A stretch of 64,000 bases of DNA from Burkholderia sp. E7m39. Its GTDB lineage: Bacteria > Pseudomonadota > Gammaproteobacteria > Burkholderiales > Burkholderiaceae. Shown piece by piece: positions 61,013-64,000 of this stretch. The stretch covers positions 62,001-126,000 of the forward strand of contig BBSL01000034.1 of the NCBI GenBank assembly GCA_001319865.1, written 5' to 3'. The stretch's first letter is position 1. The number at the start of each line of letters is the position of its first letter. The position numbers and the translations under genes are program-made. The notes below the pieces were generated by a model. That model did not search any database. It was not told the DNA's origin and was given only the letters and a program-made list of their open reading frames with translations.

Positions 61013-64000
61013 ATGTGGATCGTTCGTCTCGCGCTGCGGCGCCCCTATACGTTCGTCGTCCTCGCGCTGCTGCTGCTGATCATCGGTCCGATGACGATCC
61101 TGCGCACGCCTACGGACATTTTCCCGAACATCGACATTCCCGTGCTGTCGGTGATCTGGACCTACACCGGCCTGCCCGCCGACGAGATGGAAAAGCGCAT
61201 CGTGCTGAACTACGAGCGCGGGCTGTCCGTCGCGGTGAACGATATCGAGCACGTCGAATCGACTTCGCTGAACGGCATTGCCGTCGTGAAGATCTTTTTT
61301 CAGCCGCACGCGAACATCAACGAAGCGCTCGCACAAGTCACGGCACTGTCGCAGACGCAGTTGCGCTCGCTGCCGCCCGGCATCACGCCGCCGAACATAT
61401 TGCGCTACAACGCATCCACCGTGCCTATCCTGCGCCTCGCGTTGTCGTCGAACACGCTTACCGAACAGGAACTGTACGACTACGGTAACAACTTCCTGAA
61501 GACGCAACTCGCAACCGTGCCCGGCGCATCGGCGCCGTTGCCGTACGGCGGTAAGCAGCGGCAAATCATGGTCGATATCGATTCGCGCAAGCTGCAGGAG
61601 CGCAATCTGTCGCCGATGGACGTGGTCAACTCGATCACCGCACAAAACCTGATCGTGCCGACGGGCACCGCGAAAATCGGCTCGACTGAATATTCTGTGC
61701 AGATGAATTCGAGCCCGGATTCCCTCGCAGGACTGAACAATATCCCCATCAAATCGGGGCCGAACGGCACCGTCTATATTCGCGACGTCGCGCATGTGCG
61801 CGATGGCTATCAGCCGCAGACCAACATCGTGCGCGTGGATGGCCAGCGCGCGTCGCTGCTGACGATCAACAAGAGCGGCAACACGTCGACGCTCGAAATC
61901 GTCGACCGCATCAAGACGATGATGCCGACGCTGCGCAATCTCGTGCCCGAGTCGCTGAAGATCGATCCCGTCGCGGATCAGTCGCTGTTCGTGCGCGCTT
62001 CCGTGCAAGGCGTGCTGCGCGAAGCGCTGATCGCCGCGTGCCTGACGGGTCTGATGATCCTGCTGTTCCTCGGCAACTGGCGCGCGACGCTGATCATCGC
62101 TGTGTCGATTCCACTGTCGATGATCACGTCGATCATCGCGCTGTCCGCGCTCGGCGAAACGATCAACATCATGACGCTAGGCGGGCTCGCGCTCGCCGTC
62201 GGCATTCTCGTCGACGACGCGACGGTGGCGATCGAGAACATCAGTCATCAGCTGGAGCAAGGCAAGAACCTCGAACAGGCGATTCTCGACGGCGCGCATC
62301 AGATCGCGATTCCAACGCTGGTCTCCACGCTGTCGATCTGTATCGTGTTCGTGCCGATGTTCCTGCTCACAGGCGTCGCGCACTACCTGTTCATCCCGCT
62401 TGCCGAAGCCGTCGTGTTTGCGATGCTCGCGTCGTACTTCTTCTCGCGCACGCTCGTGCCGACGCTCGCGAAGTACCTGCTGCGCCATCACCATCGCGCC
62501 GCCGACCTGCATCATTCGGGCACGACGCGCAATCCGTTCATGCGCGCGCATCTCGCGTTCGAACGCGGCTTCGAGAACGTGCGCGCGCGTTATCACGCGT
62601 TTCTGGTGGCGCGCGTCGCGCGGCCCGGCATCTTCGTGACGGGCTTTCTGGTGTGTTGTCTCGCTTCGCTGCTCTTGATGCCGTTTCTCGGCCGCGACTT
62701 TTTCCCCGCCGTCGATGCGGGCACGATCGCGCTGCACCTGCGCGCGAAAACGGGCATGCGCGTGGAAGAAACGGCCGTGATCACGGATCGCGTGGACGCC
62801 CGCATCCGCGAGTTGATTCCGCGCGATGAGCTGCATTCGATCATCGACAACATCGGCCTGCCCGTGTCGGGCATCAACCTGTCGTACAGCAATACAGGCA
62901 CGATCGGCACATCGGACTCCGATATTCTCATCAGCCTGAACGAGGATCATCGCCCCACCGCAGAATACGTGCGCAAGCTGCGCCGCACGCTCTCCGACGA
63001 ATTTCCCGGCGTGCAGTTCGCATTCCTGCCCGCCGACATCGTGAGCCAGACGCTGAACTTCGGCATGCCGTCGCCGATCGACGTGCAGATCGTCGGGCGC
63101 GACGTGCAGGGCAACCGCGCATTTGCCGCGCTGCTGCTCGACAAGCTGCGAGCGATTCCCGGCCTCGCCGACGCGCGCATCCAGCAGCCGTCCGACCTGC
63201 CGCGCATCTATGTGGACGTCGACCGCACGCGCGCGCAACAGGCGGGCTTTTCGCAGCGCGATGTGGCGAGCAATCTGCTGATCACGCTATCCGGCAGCCA
63301 GCAGACTACGCCGACGTTCTGGCTCAATCCGCGCAATGGCGTCAGCTACAACGTCATCACGGAAGCGCCGCAATACACGATCGATTCGCTGCAGTCGCTC
63401 GCGAACATTCCGCTGAACGCGAACGGCCACACGAACATTCTCGGCGCGCTGTCGACGATGCACCGCATGGCGGGCAATGCCGTGCTCACGCACTACAACG
63501 CGCAAACCACGATCGACATCTACGGTACCGCCGACGGCCGCGATCTCGGCGCCGTCTCCGACGACATTCAAAAGATCATCGCCGACACCAAAGGGCAGTT
63601 GCCGAAGGGCTCGTCGATCGAGCTGCGCGGCCAGGTGCAGACGATGAACGACTCGTTCTCCGGCCTGTTCGCGGGGCTCGTGTTCGCAATCGTGCTGGTG
63701 TATCTGCTGATTGTCGTGAACTTCCAGTCGTGGCTCGATCCCTTCATCATCATCACGGCTTTGCCGGGCGCGCTGGCGGGCATTGTCTGGATGCTGTTCC
63801 TCACGCACACGACACTGTCGATTCCGGCGCTCACGGGCGCGATCATGTGTATCGGCATTGCGACGGCGAACTCCATTCTCGTCGTCAGCTTTGCGCGCGA
63901 GCAGTTGCTCGAACACGGCGACGCGACGCGCGCGGCCATCGAAGCGGGCTTCACGCGTTTTCGCCCGGTGCTGATGACGGCTCTCGCGATGGTGATCGGC
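61013..64000 (+). CDS. RND-family efflux permease (partial, C-terminus off window)
   Basis: 996 codons from ATG 61013, open to the window edge. AcrB/CzcA-type architecture: helix 1 (YTFVVLALLLLIIGPM), periplasmic porter loops (DIFPNIDIPVLSVIW, NGIAVVKIFFQPHANINEAL, VVNSITAQNLIVPTG). The relay-helix region GGLALAVGILVDDATVAIEN carries the Asp-Asp of the proton relay, and a second half repeats the fold. It belongs to the multidrug MdtB/MdtC-like or uncharacterised HAE group rather than the metal CzcA group. It pumps substrates from the periplasm in exchange for protons, with fusion and outer-membrane partners probably downstream or elsewhere. Confidence 0.93.
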   Translation, partial: MWIVRLALRRPYTFVVLALLLLIIGPMTILRTPTDIFPNIDIPVLSVIWTYTGLPADEMEKRIVLNYERGLSVAVNDIEHVESTSLNGIAVVKIFFQPHANINEALAQVTALSQTQLRSLPPGITPPNILRYNASTVPILRLALSSNTLTEQELYDYGNNFLKTQLATVPGASAPLPYGGKQRQIMVDIDSRKLQERNLSPMDVVNSITAQNLIVPTGTAKIGSTEYSVQMNSSPDSLAGLNNIPIKSGPNGTVYIRDVAHVRDGYQPQTNIVRVDGQRASLLTINKSGNTSTLEIVDRIKTMMPTLRNLVPESLKIDPVADQSLFVRASVQGVLREALIAACLTGLMILLFLGNWRATLIIAVSIPLSMITSIIALSALGETINIMTLGGLALAVGILVDDATVAIENISHQLEQGKNLEQAILDGAHQIAIPTLVSTLSICIVFVPMFLLTGVAHYLFIPLAEAVVFAMLASYFFSRTLVPTLAKYLLRHHHRAADLHHSGTTRNPFMRAHLAFERGFENVRARYHAFLVARVARPGIFVTGFLVCCLASLLLMPFLGRDFFPAVDAGTIALHLRAKTGMRVEETAVITDRVDARIRELIPRDELHSIIDNIGLPVSGINLSYSNTGTIGTSDSDILISLNEDHRPTAEYVRKLRRTLSDEFPGVQFAFLPADIVSQTLNFGMPSPIDVQIVGRDVQGNRAFAALLLDKLRAIPGLADARIQQPSDLPRIYVDVDRTRAQQAGFSQRDVASNLLITLSGSQQTTPTFWLNPRNGVSYNVITEAPQYTIDSLQSLANIPLNANGHTNILGALSTMHRMAGNAVLTHYNAQTTIDIYGTADGRDLGAVSDDIQKIIADTKGQLPKGSSIELRGQVQTMNDSFSGLFAGLVFAIVLVYLLIVVNFQSWLDPFIIITALPGALAGIVWMLFLTHTTLSIPALTGAIMCIGIATANSILVVSFAREQLLEHGDATRAAIEAGFTRFRPVLMTALAMVIG

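Overview
The window looks like chromosomal DNA from a GC-rich betaproteobacterium of the family Burkholderiaceae, most like Paraburkholderia or Burkholderia. The signs are the rsmI / yraN / diaA / dolP neighbourhood, a 99-residue H-NS protein with the C-terminal DNA-binding motif seen in this group, a DUF4148 protein, a HiPIP, and strongly GC-biased third codon positions. These are family-level judgements made by eye; no search was run.

Bases 1 to about 12,600 are a mosaic genomic island next to a tRNA-Ala(CGC) gene whose 3' end faces it. From left to right it holds: a restriction-modification type N6-adenine methyltransferase cut by the window edge and overlapping a serine recombinase; a frameshifted tyrosine recombinase with two small genes in a tightly overlapping cassette; a degenerate tRNA-Ala(GGC)-like sequence; an AT-rich two-gene unit (soluble protein plus four-helix membrane protein) with the layout of phage lambda RexA-RexB; an orphan VbhA-like antitoxin; a 42-bp tandem repeat; a TnpB element; an uncharacterised gene; and a plasmid-type replication module (RPA initiator, four iteron-like repeats, a DnaA-box-like site) followed by a small HTH protein. 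Three island genes carry apparent small frameshifts, so the island is either decaying or contains assembly errors.

From 12,619 onward the DNA is ordered core or stable accessory chromosome. The blocks are: tRNA-Ala; the minus-strand group yraN-diaA-dolP-cytochrome c, divergent from rsmI; rlpA; an MBL hydrolase overlapping a DEDDh exonuclease; an Lrp regulator; a CDF metal exporter; H-NS; a HugZ-like protein; an MFS permease; a JmjC-like cupin; a LivJ-type binding protein; dienelactone hydrolase; amidase; an MHS-type permease; HiPIP; an FAD oxidoreductase; DUF4148; an AAA+ ATPase; a secreted hypothetical; and an EEP-family phosphatase.

Bases 35,934-43,350 form a sugar module: aldose 1-epimerase, divergent from a LacI-type regulator, then a galactofuranose-type ABC importer (binding protein, double ATPase, two permeases). 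Palindromic TATTATTA/TAATAATA sites flank the regulator. Next come a LysE exporter, ferredoxin-NADP reductase, a cytosolic NarX-type kinase with a LuxR-type regulator, and an APC permease.

Bases 49,440-56,952 encode a complete molybdenum hydroxylase operon (small, large and FAD subunits, then MoxR ATPase, VWA protein, CoxG and XdhC maturation factors). Its large subunit has the AYRGAGR (form II) loop, not that of true CO dehydrogenase. The window ends with a HigB/HigA-like toxin-antitoxin pair with an unusually close promoter, a PepSY membrane protein with an upstream Fur-box-like site, the stress kinase SrkA, a small hypothetical, and an RND efflux permease cut by the window end.
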